Source: Verrucomicrobiota bacterium (GTDB lineage Bacteria; Verrucomicrobiota; Verrucomicrobiia; Opitutales; Opitutaceae). Taken from it: a stretch of 14,896 nucleotides of DNA. Each line of letters begins with the position of its first letter. The first letter of the stretch is position 1. Location of the stretch: contig RFJS01000209.1 in assembly GCA_003694825.1 (NCBI GenBank), forward strand, positions 1 to 14,896, given 5' to 3'. Shown here in pieces: positions 8,518 to 14,896 of this stretch. The notes below the pieces were generated by a model that searched no databases, was not told the origin of the DNA, and saw only the letters and a list, made by a program, of their open reading frames with translations. The translations under genes were made by a program, and so were the position numbers.

Positions 8518-8530
8518 TGATGCCGCATCA
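8518..8530. repeat. 13-bp perfect palindrome upstream of the pterin operon (possible operator)
   Basis: TGATGC-C-GCATCA is a perfect inverted repeat with 6-base arms and a one-base centre. It lies 29-41 bases before the chosen ATG of the 6-pyruvoyl-tetrahydropterin synthase gene, in the region shared with the divergent hydrolase gene. On the minus strand a TTGACG that could serve as a -35 element lies just upstream of it, without a convincing -10. It could be a dimeric repressor site, but no regulator is identified. Confidence 0.3.
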
Positions 8531-8663
8531 CGTCAATGCGCGCCCGCATTTCGATCCGTGATCCTGCCCCGGCCCTCGCCGCGCCGGCCCGCCAGTGGCG
8601 GTGAAACGGCCCGCCGGCGGGATTTTTCTTTGCAGGCGGGCTTCTCCGCCGCTGAATCCCGGC

Positions 8664-9461
8664 ATGGCGATACGCTTCACCATCCTCGGAAGCAGCAGTT
8701 CGGGCAATTGCGCCCTGCTCGTGACCGATGATTGCACGGTGCTGATCGACGCCGGATTCTCCGCCCGGAAGATCGGCGGCATGCTCGAAGAGGTCGGGCT
8801 GACGCCGGATGCCATCGACGCGGTTTTTCTCACCCACGAGCACAGCGACCACTGCGCCGGGATCAACGGGCTGTGCCGCAAACGTCCGCTGAAAGTCTTC
8901 GCCAACCGGGGCACGGCGACGGTGCTGCACCGCAAGCTCCGCAACCGGCCCGACTGGCAGATCTTCGAGACGGGCACGTGTTTCGAGTTTCGCGGGCTCG
9001 AGGTGGAGAGCTTCCAGATCCCGCACGATGCGACCGAACCGGTCGGTTTCATTTTTCGCCACGGGCACGGCGACCTGCTCTCGCCCCGGCGGTCGGTGGC
9101 CTGGGTGACCGACCTCGGCTACGCCCCCGAACTCGTGCGCCAGCGTATCCGTGATGTCGATATACTCGTGCTCGAGGCAAACCACGATCCGGCTTTGCTG
9201 CGCAATGATCGCAAGCGTCCCTGGGCGGTGAAGCAGCGTATCTCCGGACGCCATGGCCACCTCTCCAACGAGGCCGCGCGGGACCTGATGGCATCGGTCG
9301 AGCGTCCCTCCTGGCGGCACGTCTGCCTCGCCCACCTGAGCCGCGACTGCAACAGCCTCGACGCCGTCGAGGCGGCCTTCGCGCCGTTTCGCGGCGACGG
9401 GCACGGTTTCGAGTTGTCTGTCGTGGCCCCCGAGGGATTCGGCCCCGATCTGAGTCTCTGA
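8664..9461 (+). CDS. Metallo-beta-lactamase-fold hydrolase, YycJ/WalJ (VicX) family
   Basis: This is a soluble dinuclear-metal hydrolase of 265 residues, the usual length for the YycJ/WalJ family. It begins with the family's typical strand FTILGSSSSGN. Metal ligands are visible in THEHSDH (His58, His60, Asp62, His63), Pro-His121, Asp150 in VTDLG and a His in CLAHLSRDCN. The EANHD and GHLSN signatures are typical of this family. Relatives are implicated in 5'-3' exonuclease or DNA-repair-type activity and, in Firmicutes, lie beside the WalRK two-component system. No such partners are present here. The frame extends 23 codons upstream to a GTG at 8595, but homology starts at the ATG at 8664, so I use that; its ribosome binding site is poor. 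It is divergent from the pterin operon and convergent with ftsY. The substrate is unknown. Confidence 0.9.
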   Translation: MAIRFTILGSSSSGNCALLVTDDCTVLIDAGFSARKIGGMLEEVGLTPDAIDAVFLTHEHSDHCAGINGLCRKRPLKVFANRGTATVLHRKLRNRPDWQIFETGTCFEFRGLEVESFQIPHDATEPVGFIFRHGHGDLLSPRRSVAWVTDLGYAPELVRQRIRDVDILVLEANHDPALLRNDRKRPWAVKQRISGRHGHLSNEAARDLMASVERPSWRHVCLAHLSRDCNSLDAVEAAFAPFRGDGHGFELSVVAPEGFGPDLSL

Positions 9462-9580
9462 GAGGGCACCCGGGAGGCCCGACACCGGCCGCGGAGACCC
9501 GCGCGGGCGTGGCCCACCCCACCACAAGCACCGCCGTCCCCGTCCGCCGCGTCCCGGTCCCGCCCCGCGCTTAACGGCTG

Positions 9581-9613
9581 GGCGCACCCACCGAAGGAAA
9601 GAGTTCGTGCGCC
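9581..9613. repeat. Inverted repeat between convergent hydrolase gene and ftsY
   Basis: GGCGCAC at 9581-9587 and GTGCGCC at 9607-9613 form a perfect 7-bp stem with a 19-base loop, just past the ftsY stop. No T-tract follows on either strand, so it is at best a weak or factor-assisted terminator. The rest of the 168-bp gap (9462-9629) shows nothing I can name. Confidence 0.3.
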
Positions 9614-9629
9614 GGAGTCCGGGTTTCGT

Positions 9630-10574
9630 TCAGGAGGCGGATGCGGAGCGGCTGGTGGCGTCGAGCCCGAAGATGGCGTTGACGTAGTTGTCCACCGAGA
9701 AAGGCTGCAGGTCTTCGGCCTTTTCCCCGAGCCCGAGGAAGAAGATCGGCAGCTTCATCTCGCGGTGGATGGCGACGAGCGCGCCGCCCTTGCTGGTGCC
9801 GTCGAGCTTGGTGACGATCAGCCCATCGATGCCGAATTCGCGATGAAACACCTTCGCCTGCTCGAGCGAGTTGGTTCCCAGGCTGCCGTCGACGACAAGG
9901 AGGCTGTAGTGCGGTGCCGACTCATCCTGCTTCTGGAGGACGCGGCGGATCTTGGCCAGCTCCTGCATCAGGTTCGACTTCGTGTGGAGGCGGCCGGCGG
10001 TGTCGATGATCAGCGTGTCGAAACCGCGGGCTTTCGCGGCGGCGAGCGCGTCGTAGGCGACGGCGGCGGCATCCGCCCCGTGTTGACCGGCGACGACCTC
10101 GAGGTCGAGACGATCGGCCCAGGCCTTGATCTGGTCGATGGCCGCCGCGCGAAAGGTGTCACAGGCTGCGAGGAGGACCTTGCGCCCGTCCTGCTTGAGG
10201 TCGAACCCAAGTTTCGCCGCCGTGGTGGTCTTGCCCGAGCCGTTGACGCCGATCAGGCAGATCACCGTCGGCCCCGGCTCGACCGGCTCCAGCCGTCCCT
10301 CCGCGTCTTTCAGCACGCGCTTGAGGACTTTCGCGCCGATCGTGGCGGCGTCATTGCCGGCGATCGATCGGCTGGTGCGCATGGCGGCTTTGATTTCGTC
10401 GAGGATCTCCTCCGTCGTCTCCACGCCGAAATCCGCCGCGTAGAGCGACTCTTCGAGGCTTTCGATCGACGACGCATCGACCGAGCGCAAGCCCAGCACG
10501 CCGCCGACCGAGGCAGCGATCGACTGCGCGGTCTTGGTGAGGCCCTCTTTGAATTTCCTGAAAACGGAAAGCAT
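9630..10574 (-). CDS. ftsY: Signal recognition particle receptor FtsY
   Basis: FtsY is the SRP GTPase receptor that docks ribosome-SRP complexes at the membrane for cotranslational insertion. The 314-residue form has a short N domain (about 1-95, starting MLSVFRKFKEGL, an amphipathic basic helix suited to lipid binding). Its NG domain carries the P-loop GVNGSGKTT (109-117), DTFRAAA (139-145), DTAGR (191-195), TKLDG (255-259) and the closing GLGEKAEDLQPF. The long acidic A domain of Escherichia coli FtsY is absent, as in many bacteria. The frame extends 52 codons further upstream, but that segment is low-complexity and overlaps intergenic sequence, so the ATG at 10574 is preferred; AAGGG lies 3 bases before it. 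The usual GQN of the SRP GTPase family reads GTN here (233-235). It is a single-gene unit, separated from the fucosidase operon by a terminator. Confidence 0.96.
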   Translation of the reverse strand: MLSVFRKFKEGLTKTAQSIAASVGGVLGLRSVDASSIESLEESLYAADFGVETTEEILDEIKAAMRTSRSIAGNDAATIGAKVLKRVLKDAEGRLEPVEPGPTVICLIGVNGSGKTTTAAKLGFDLKQDGRKVLLAACDTFRAAAIDQIKAWADRLDLEVVAGQHGADAAAVAYDALAAAKARGFDTLIIDTAGRLHTKSNLMQELAKIRRVLQKQDESAPHYSLLVVDGSLGTNSLEQAKVFHREFGIDGLIVTKLDGTSKGGALVAIHREMKLPIFFLGLGEKAEDLQPFSVDNYVNAIFGLDATSRSASAS

Positions 10575-10666
10575 CGCCCTTGTGCGTGTGGATTTTCCCG
10601 TGCGGTGCAATGCCCGAAGCGACTTTCGCCGGCCCGTCACTCGCGCCCCGGCAGTCGTTCCCACCA

Positions 10667-10720
10667 GAAAAAGAAGCGCGCCGGAGCCGACCCCTGGCCA
10701 GCGGGGCCCGCTCCGGCGCG
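10667..10720 (-). terminator. Rho-independent terminator of the oxidoreductase-fucosidase operon
   Basis: A perfect 11-bp stem (10677-10687 paired with 10710-10720) encloses a further CCCC/GGGG stem (10691-10694 with 10703-10706). On the minus strand it is followed by the T-rich stretch CTTCTTTTTCT (10666-10676). It lies about 70 bases past the fucosidase stop codon and upstream of ftsY, so it should end the leftward transcript before ftsY. The other strand lacks a matching T-tract. Confidence 0.85.
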
Positions 10721-10788
10721 GAAAACGCAACTCACCGGCGACCTGTCCCGCCGGGATCGAGAGGCGGGATCACCGGCGGCGCACCCGG

Positions 10789-12351
10789 TCAACCGCGCGT
10801 GATGCGGAAGACGTAGGCGTAGTCGCAGGGACGCTTCTCGGGCAGTTCGATCACGAGTCCGTCCGGCTCCACCTTCCAGGAGAGCTCGCCGTCGTGACCG
10901 ATGAGCGACACGGCCTTCACGCCGTCATTGTAACGGGCGGCGCCGAGCGACTCGATGACGATGCGACCGTCCTTCTCCGGCCATCCGAGGGCGATCGCGT
11001 AGAGATAGCCGTTGTTGGTCGTGAAGCGGATGTCCTTTTCGGTGAAGCCGTTGAAGTGCAGGTCTGCCAGGTGTCCCTCCGGGGTCTTCGTCGGCCCTTC
11101 ACCAAACAACAGCCATGGCCGCGAACCGTAGATGGCCTCTCCGTTGAGCCGCAGCCACGCCCCGATCTCGCGGAGGATATGCTTCTGCTCCTCCGGAATC
11201 GTGCCGTCGGGCGCCGGCGCGATGTTGAGCAGAAGACATCCGTTTTTGGAGACGATATCGACGAGATCATCGATTAACCGGTCCGGCGAATAATACTCGA
11301 TATCCTCGGCATAGGACCATGACGTGCGGGAAATCGAGGTATCCGTCAGCCACGGTTCGGGGAAAATGTCAGGCATGCGCGCGCGCTCGAGATCCACCGT
11401 GCCGGCCCCGAGCATCAGATCCGGCCGCTTGTAGGTGAGCACCACTTCCTGGTCCCGCTCGAGACCGTGGTTCAGATACATCGCCACCATCTCCTTGCGG
11501 ATCTTTTCGGTGAGAATGGTCATGCGATTGTCGAACCAGAGCAGGTCCGGCGAATAGCCCTCGACGACCTCACGAATCTTCTCGAGCCACACCCGCTCGA
11601 ACTCTTCCGACGGCGCCGGATAAGCATAGAGATTGTCAAAATGCCCATTGGGCAGCTGCTTGCCCTGAGCGGTCGGCGGATACTTCGGACCGTAGAGCGA
11701 GGCATATTTCGGGTCCGCGCAGTCGGTCCCCTCGTCCCAGGTCGGAAACCATCCCCAGAGCCACTGGTGATGCATGCTCACCAGGAACTTCAACCCGCGC
11801 TTGCGCACGGCCTCTTCCATCTCGGCCAAGATATCCCGCTTCGGGCCCATGGCCGCGGCGTTCCAGGGATTCACCTTTGAGGCCCACATCGAAAAGCCGT
11901 CGGCATGCTCGCCCACCGGTCCGGCAAATCGAGCCCCCGCCTCGATGTAGAGGTCCACCCATTCGTCCGCATTGAAGTTCTCTCCGGTAAACAGCGGAAT
12001 CAGATACTTGTAGCCGAACTTGTCGACCGGACCGTGATTGCGAAGATGGTCCTCATAGTTGGGGTGCCCCTTTTTATACATGTTGCGCCCATACCAATCC
12101 GTATTGCGCGTCCCTCGGGCGGCCGAATAGACCCCCCAGTGCGCATAGATGCCAAACTTGGCATCCCGGAACCACTCGGGGCAGGTATAGCGCTGAACAG
12201 ACTCCCAGGTCGGCTCAAACTTCTCCATCTTCCCGCAGGCTTTTTCACCGGCGGCAACATTGGCGGGCATGGTCGTTGTCATAAGAATCGTCAGGGCAAC
12301 AGCACCGGTGAGCACCGCGCCACAGCCTCGGTACTTATCAATCATTGTCAT
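10789..12351 (-). CDS. Secreted GH29-family alpha-L-fucosidase
   Basis: This is a retaining glycoside hydrolase that should remove alpha-L-fucose from glycans. The 520-residue product starts with a signal peptide: a short basic n-region (MTMIDKYRG), a hydrophobic core at about 11-28 and likely cleavage after NVAA near residue 34. It is therefore exported to the periplasm or surface. The (beta/alpha)8 catalytic domain has [11 protein letters not shown] (67-77), the fucose-binding region [17 protein letters not shown] and the nucleophile Asp274 in [24 protein letters not shown] follows near the barrel end, and a C-terminal beta domain comes last. The common HHDGF reads HADGF here. The frame extends to a GTG at 12387 that overlaps the upstream oxidoreductase stop (GTGA). 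That start would put 12 residues ahead of the signal peptide, so I prefer the ATG at 12351, though coupling via the GTG is possible. The family is clear; activity on fucose rather than a related sugar is not proven. Confidence 0.92.
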   Translation of the reverse strand: MTMIDKYRGCGAVLTGAVALTILMTTTMPANVAAGEKACGKMEKFEPTWESVQRYTCPEWFRDAKFGIYAHWGVYSAARGTRNTDWYGRNMYKKGHPNYEDHLRNHGPVDKFGYKYLIPLFTGENFNADEWVDLYIEAGARFAGPVGEHADGFSMWASKVNPWNAAAMGPKRDILAEMEEAVRKRGLKFLVSMHHQWLWGWFPTWDEGTDCADPKYASLYGPKYPPTAQGKQLPNGHFDNLYAYPAPSEEFERVWLEKIREVVEGYSPDLLWFDNRMTILTEKIRKEMVAMYLNHGLERDQEVVLTYKRPDLMLGAGTVDLERARMPDIFPEPWLTDTSISRTSWSYAEDIEYYSPDRLIDDLVDIVSKNGCLLLNIAPAPDGTIPEEQKHILREIGAWLRLNGEAIYGSRPWLLFGEGPTKTPEGHLADLHFNGFTEKDIRFTTNNGYLYAIALGWPEKDGRIVIESLGAARYNDGVKAVSLIGHDGELSWKVEPDGLVIELPEKRPCDYAYVFRITRG

Positions 12352-12383
12352 CTTGTTGAAATCGTTGAGCCAGGTTCGGCGTG

Positions 12384-13454
12384 TCACTCGATTGACGGAA
12401 TCGGCGTGGCCCCGGACGCGCTCGAAATATAGGCCGCCTCGACACAGGCCATGGTCTTCGCGACGTCTTCAACATGGGTCGGCAGGACGTCGCTGGAGCC
12501 TTCAATATAGCACATGACCGCCGACATGCTGCCGATAAAGGCGTCCGGAAACCAGGTGCCATTGATCGGCACATGGACCCACTCCGGCTCCTTCCCCTCC
12601 TCGAGCAGGCAATATTCAAAACAATCCTCCTCGCCCACCGGATAATTCTTCAACAGGCCGAACTGCGCCTTGACCGCACCCTTCGTGCCTTCCCACTTGA
12701 TAAAGCTCTCCTGGTGCTTCGGCCCGAACCGGTGATCGTGATTGACCGTGATCGTGGCGCGCAGCTTGTCCCCATAATCGAACGCCATCGTCGTGCGCGT
12801 GGAGGACAGGTCGTTGGCCGGATGACCACACGTGCGGGCCCAGATCCCGGCCGGATCGCCCAGAAAGGAGCGAATGAGATCCACGTAGTGCACACTGTGC
12901 TGCTGAATCTCGAGGCGGGGATGGTGCATGACGTTGGGGAACAGGTGCCAGGGCGTGAGCACGGTCACGCGCACTTCCATGTCATAGATCTCTCCGAGGA
13001 CGCCCCGCTGAATCAGATCCCGGGCCGCAATGACAAAAGGCGCGAAACGCAACTGACAGTTGATCGCGGCCACCAGCCCCTTGCGCCGGCACACTTCGAG
13101 TATCGCCCGCGTCTGTGCAAAATCGTCCCCCATCGGTTTCTGAATGAGCACCGGCGCGCCGTCCGGCAGCGCTTCGAGCACATCGACAAATTGCGGGGGC
13201 ATGACCGTTACATCGAAAACGGCATCCTTCGGCGCCGCGGCCACGAGCTCCGCCACCGTGTCGTAGACGTGCGGAATCCCAAACGTCTTCGCCACCGCCT
13301 CCGCCCGGGCGCGGGTGCGGTTGGTGATGCCGGCCACTTCGAAACCGGCTTTGCGATAGGCCGGCAGGTGGGCGTCTTTCACGATGCCCCCGGCGCCGAT
13401 GATCATGATCGGACGGGGATTCTTCGGCAGAACAGGCTGGTCGTTGATGGTCAT
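12384..13454 (-). CDS. Gfo/Idh/MocA family NAD(P)-dependent oxidoreductase
   Basis: This is a cytosolic two-domain sugar or cyclitol oxidoreductase of 356 residues. The N-terminal Rossmann domain shows [10 protein letters not shown] (20-29). The family's EKP catalytic-lysine motif reads QKP here (105-107, Lys106). The C-terminal domain holds His186, His189 and Asp192 in [12 protein letters not shown], the usual substrate-site set. It is the promoter-proximal gene of a leftward pair with the secreted fucosidase, whose extended frame overlaps its stop codon. This suggests oxidation or epimerisation of a sugar released by that enzyme. The open frame reaches a GTG at 13472; I chose the ATG at 13454, which fits the length of the N-terminal arm, although no clear ribosome binding site marks either. 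The substrate cannot be read from the sequence. It is divergent from iclR and probably under the same intergenic control region. Confidence 0.9.
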   Translation of the reverse strand: MTINDQPVLPKNPRPIMIIGAGGIVKDAHLPAYRKAGFEVAGITNRTRARAEAVAKTFGIPHVYDTVAELVAAAPKDAVFDVTVMPPQFVDVLEALPDGAPVLIQKPMGDDFAQTRAILEVCRRKGLVAAINCQLRFAPFVIAARDLIQRGVLGEIYDMEVRVTVLTPWHLFPNVMHHPRLEIQQHSVHYVDLIRSFLGDPAGIWARTCGHPANDLSSTRTTMAFDYGDKLRATITVNHDHRFGPKHQESFIKWEGTKGAVKAQFGLLKNYPVGEEDCFEYCLLEEGKEPEWVHVPINGTWFPDAFIGSMSAVMCYIEGSSDVLPTHVEDVAKTMACVEAAYISSASGATPIPSIE

Positions 13455-13581
13455 CTCATGGGTGGCCGACACCCGCGCGATCGGCAGGGCGTGCTCGCGG
13501 CGGCTGGCACAGTCCTCTCACGGTGGGGCATCGGGCGATGTGTTCGGGATTTCCGGCGTGATCATCCGCTGCAAACCGGGG

Positions 13582-13612
13582 TTGACAGGCGCAGCGGATT
13601 TTCATTTATGAA
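13582..13612 (+). promoter_or_regulatory. Candidate promoter of the iclR-maoC operon
   Basis: A consensus -35 TTGACA (13582-13587) is followed 19 bases later by TATGAA (13607-13612), a 4/6 match to the -10 box. The spacing is longer than ideal. The -10 lies inside the first TTCA-N4-TGAA element, so a repressor bound there would block RNA polymerase. The start codon follows 33 bases after the -10. Confidence 0.4.
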
Positions 13613-13632
13613 GTTTATTTTCATTTCTGAAA
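13598..13632. promoter_or_regulatory. Tandem operator-like elements in the iclR/oxidoreductase divergent region
   Basis: Two 15-bp copies, ATTTTCATTTATGAA (13598-13612) and ATTTTCATTTCTGAA (13617-13631), differ at one base and start 19 bp apart. Each contains the inverted repeat TTCA-N4-TGAA. They form an AT-rich island in GC-rich sequence immediately before the iclR start. IclR-family regulators commonly bind such palindromes in their own divergent promoter regions, so these are good candidates for the operators of the adjacent regulator. The assignment is inferred from position and symmetry. Confidence 0.6.
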
Positions 13633-13645
13633 CCCCTCGGGTCAA

Positions 13646-14416
13646 TTGAAAAAGAACGCCAAATACGCCGCCCCCGCCCTCGACAAGGGGCTCGACATCC
13701 TCGAATACCTCGCTGAATCCGGCGTGCCCGCCTCCCAGTCCGAGATCGCCAATGCCCTCGGCCGCTCCCCCACCGAAATTTTCCGAATGCTCGCCCGGCT
13801 CGAAGACCGCGGCTACATCTACCGCCATCCGGTCTCGGCCAAATACCAGCTCTCCCTGAAGCTCTTTCAGCTCAGCCGCACCCATTCCCCCATCGAGGCA
13901 CTGCGGCGCACGGCCCTGCGGCCGATGCAGGAGCTCGCCGAGCAGACCGGACATCCCGCGCACATGTCCGTCCTCGACCGCGACGCCATCGTCGTCGTCA
14001 CCCAGGTGCGCGGCCCCAATCCCGTGGTCCTGTCCATCCAGGAGGGCGCCCGTTTTCCCGTCGAGACCACCACCTCGGGGCGGCTCCTGCTCGCGTGCAT
14101 GCCCGAGGCGTCCCGCGACGACATCCTCGCCAAATCGAAGATCTTCCAATCCTGGAGCCCGCGTCGCCGCACCGCCTACCTGAAGGAACTCGAGAAGATC
14201 CGGGAAAACGGCCACCACATCGCCCGGAGCGCGATCACCGACGGCGTGATCGACATCGCGGCGCTCATCGGCCAGCGCGATGGCGCGCTCCTCGCCTCAC
14301 TCGCCATCTCGTGCGTCAGCTCCACCCTTGGACGCAAGTCCTCCCCCGAATCGCTGCTCGAGGCTGCTGTCTCCACCGCAAATCAAATCAATCGCATCAA
14401 CGGTTTCAATACATGA
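13646..14416 (+). CDS. IclR family transcriptional regulator
   Basis: This is a DNA-binding regulator of 256 residues, the standard IclR length. The N-terminal winged helix-turn-helix (about 8-70) includes the family opening [16 protein letters not shown], the recognition region [27 protein letters not shown] and the wing [10 protein letters not shown]. Residues 80-250 form the GAF-like effector domain, with [28 protein letters not shown] and a C-terminal [20 protein letters not shown] block. The start is a TTG. A stop codon lies 18 bases upstream in frame and no ATG or GTG lies between, so TTG is required for a full-length product and may limit expression. Its stop overlaps the maoC start (ATGA). 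Probable operators lie just upstream. The effector is unknown; a sugar acid or an acyl-CoA-derived compound would fit the neighbours. Confidence 0.94.
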   Translation: MKKNAKYAAPALDKGLDILEYLAESGVPASQSEIANALGRSPTEIFRMLARLEDRGYIYRHPVSAKYQLSLKLFQLSRTHSPIEALRRTALRPMQELAEQTGHPAHMSVLDRDAIVVVTQVRGPNPVVLSIQEGARFPVETTTSGRLLLACMPEASRDDILAKSKIFQSWSPRRRTAYLKELEKIRENGHHIARSAITDGVIDIAALIGQRDGALLASLAISCVSSTLGRKSSPESLLEAAVSTANQINRINGFNT

Positions 14417-14868
14417 ACTTCCGGGAAATCTACTTCGAAGACTACGAACTCGGCGCCACCCGCCGCTCCACCGGCCGCACCATCACCGAGGCCGACATCG
14501 TGCTGCACGCCGGCCAGACCGGCGATTTCTACCCTCACCATATGGACAAGGAGTGGTGCGCCACCCAGCCTTTTCAGCGCCGCATCGCGCACGGCACGCT
14601 CATCTTCTCGATCGGCGTCGCCATGCTCGCCGATGACATCAACCCCGTCGCCATGTCCTATGGCTACGATCGCCTCCGCTTCGTCAAGCCCGTCCACATC
14701 GGCGACACCATCACCAGCACCGTCACCGTCGCTGAAAAGCGCGACCACAAAAAACCCGAATTCGGCATCGTCGTCGAAAAGCTCGAAGTGACCAACCAGA
14801 AGCAGGAAACCGTCCTCGTCTGCGAGCACATCCTTCTGGTTCACCGCAAAACCCCGGCCTCCCCATGA
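14413..14868 (+). CDS. MaoC-like (R)-specific enoyl-CoA hydratase/dehydratase
   Basis: This is a hotdog-fold protein of 151 residues, matching single-domain MaoC/PhaJ-type hydratases, which add water to or remove it from acyl-CoA substrates in the cytosol. The catalytic Asp-x4-His pair is Asp38 and His43 in [10 protein letters not shown], followed by the conserved [13 protein letters not shown] segment (57-68) of the hydratase-2 motif. A later [10 protein letters not shown] strand completes the fold. The start ATG overlaps the iclR stop by four bases, and the stop overlaps the next start in the same way, so the three genes are translationally coupled. Relatives act in PHA precursor supply, mesaconyl/methylmalyl-type acyl-CoA pathways and fatty acid metabolism. 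The substrate here is not evident. Confidence 0.9.
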   Translation: MNFREIYFEDYELGATRRSTGRTITEADIVLHAGQTGDFYPHHMDKEWCATQPFQRRIAHGTLIFSIGVAMLADDINPVAMSYGYDRLRFVKPVHIGDTITSTVTVAEKRDHKKPEFGIVVEKLEVTNQKQETVLVCEHILLVHRKTPASP

Positions 14869-14896
14869 GTTCCCCGAAAAACCCCAACCCGGAGGA
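14865..14896 (+). CDS. Start of a third gene in the iclR operon, 3' partial
   Basis: An ATG at 14865 overlaps the maoC stop in the ATGA manner already seen between iclR and maoC, and the frame stays open to the window edge, encoding [10 protein letters not shown]. Position and overlap suggest a real gene. Ten residues are too few to identify a family. CoA-transferases or lyases are common companions of MaoC proteins, but nothing here shows that. Confidence 0.55.
   Translation, partial: MSSPKNPNPE

Noticed and set aside
8610..8631. GC palindrome CCCGCCGGCGGG followed by a T-rich run, terminator-like on the plus strand
   Set aside because: The stem is only four pairs once a loop is allowed, and no plus-strand gene ends upstream, so there is nothing for it to terminate.
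8490..8663. Possible preQ1 or tetrahydrofolate riboswitch upstream of the pterin operon
   Set aside because: I could not find a conserved aptamer core or a convincing structured leader. The chosen start is close to the palindrome, leaving little room.
8490..9587. Upstream extension of the PTPS frame to a 539-residue protein
   Set aside because: The extra 366 residues are antisense to the YycJ-type hydrolase gene and show no domain. Only the last 173 residues match a family.
10575..10730. 52-codon N-terminal extension of FtsY
   Set aside because: The segment is Arg/Gly-rich, overlaps the terminator region of the upstream operon and lacks the acidic A-domain character. The ATG at 10574 begins a typical N domain.
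9765..10802. Plus-strand open frame of 345 codons opposite ftsY
   Set aside because: It is antisense to an intact ftsY and runs through the terminator hairpin. No protein family is recognisable.

Overview
The window is about 14.9 kb of GC-rich bacterial chromosome. It holds the 3' end of a nonribosomal peptide synthetase (NRPS) gene, several housekeeping and cofactor genes, and a small carbohydrate/acyl-CoA locus around an IclR-type regulator. The gene mix (ftsY, a YycJ-type metallo-beta-lactamase fold protein, tcdA, a secreted GH29 fucosidase paired with a Gfo/Idh/MocA oxidoreductase, an IclR regulator with a MaoC hydratase), the high GC and the weak Shine-Dalgarno signals suggest a Gram-negative, polysaccharide-degrading bacterium. 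Verrucomicrobiota (Opitutae-like) is my best guess; it is inferred from gene style, not proven.

Layout. 1-5331 (+): an NRPS open at the 5' edge, with visible order A(partial)-PCP-C-A-PCP-TE. It is therefore the terminal part of an assembly line. The second A domain reads as valine-like; the first has a code I cannot assign with confidence. The terminal TE has Cys in place of the usual nucleophile Ser, and His at the usual Asp position. 5368-8489 (-): four genes read leftwards, a 6-pyruvoyl-tetrahydropterin synthase with the CX5HGH signature, folE2, a short-chain reductase resembling bacterial sepiapterin reductases, and tcdA. The first three together form a plausible GTP-to-tetrahydrobiopterin route. 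8664-9461 (+): a YycJ/WalJ-type hydrolase, divergent from the pterin genes. 9630-10574 (-): ftsY.

10789-13454 (-): a Gfo/Idh/MocA oxidoreductase followed by a secreted GH29 alpha-L-fucosidase, closed by a strong intrinsic terminator at 10667-10720. 13646-14896 (+): an IclR regulator, a MaoC-type dehydratase and the first codons of a third gene, joined by 4-base ATGA overlaps. The 191-bp divergent intergenic region carries two near-identical TTCA-N4-TGAA elements 19 bp apart, which overlap the presumed iclR promoter. The simplest reading is that the IclR protein controls its own operon and perhaps the divergent sugar genes.

No RNA gene, insertion sequence or CRISPR array was seen, and no gene-free stretch exceeds about 215 bp.
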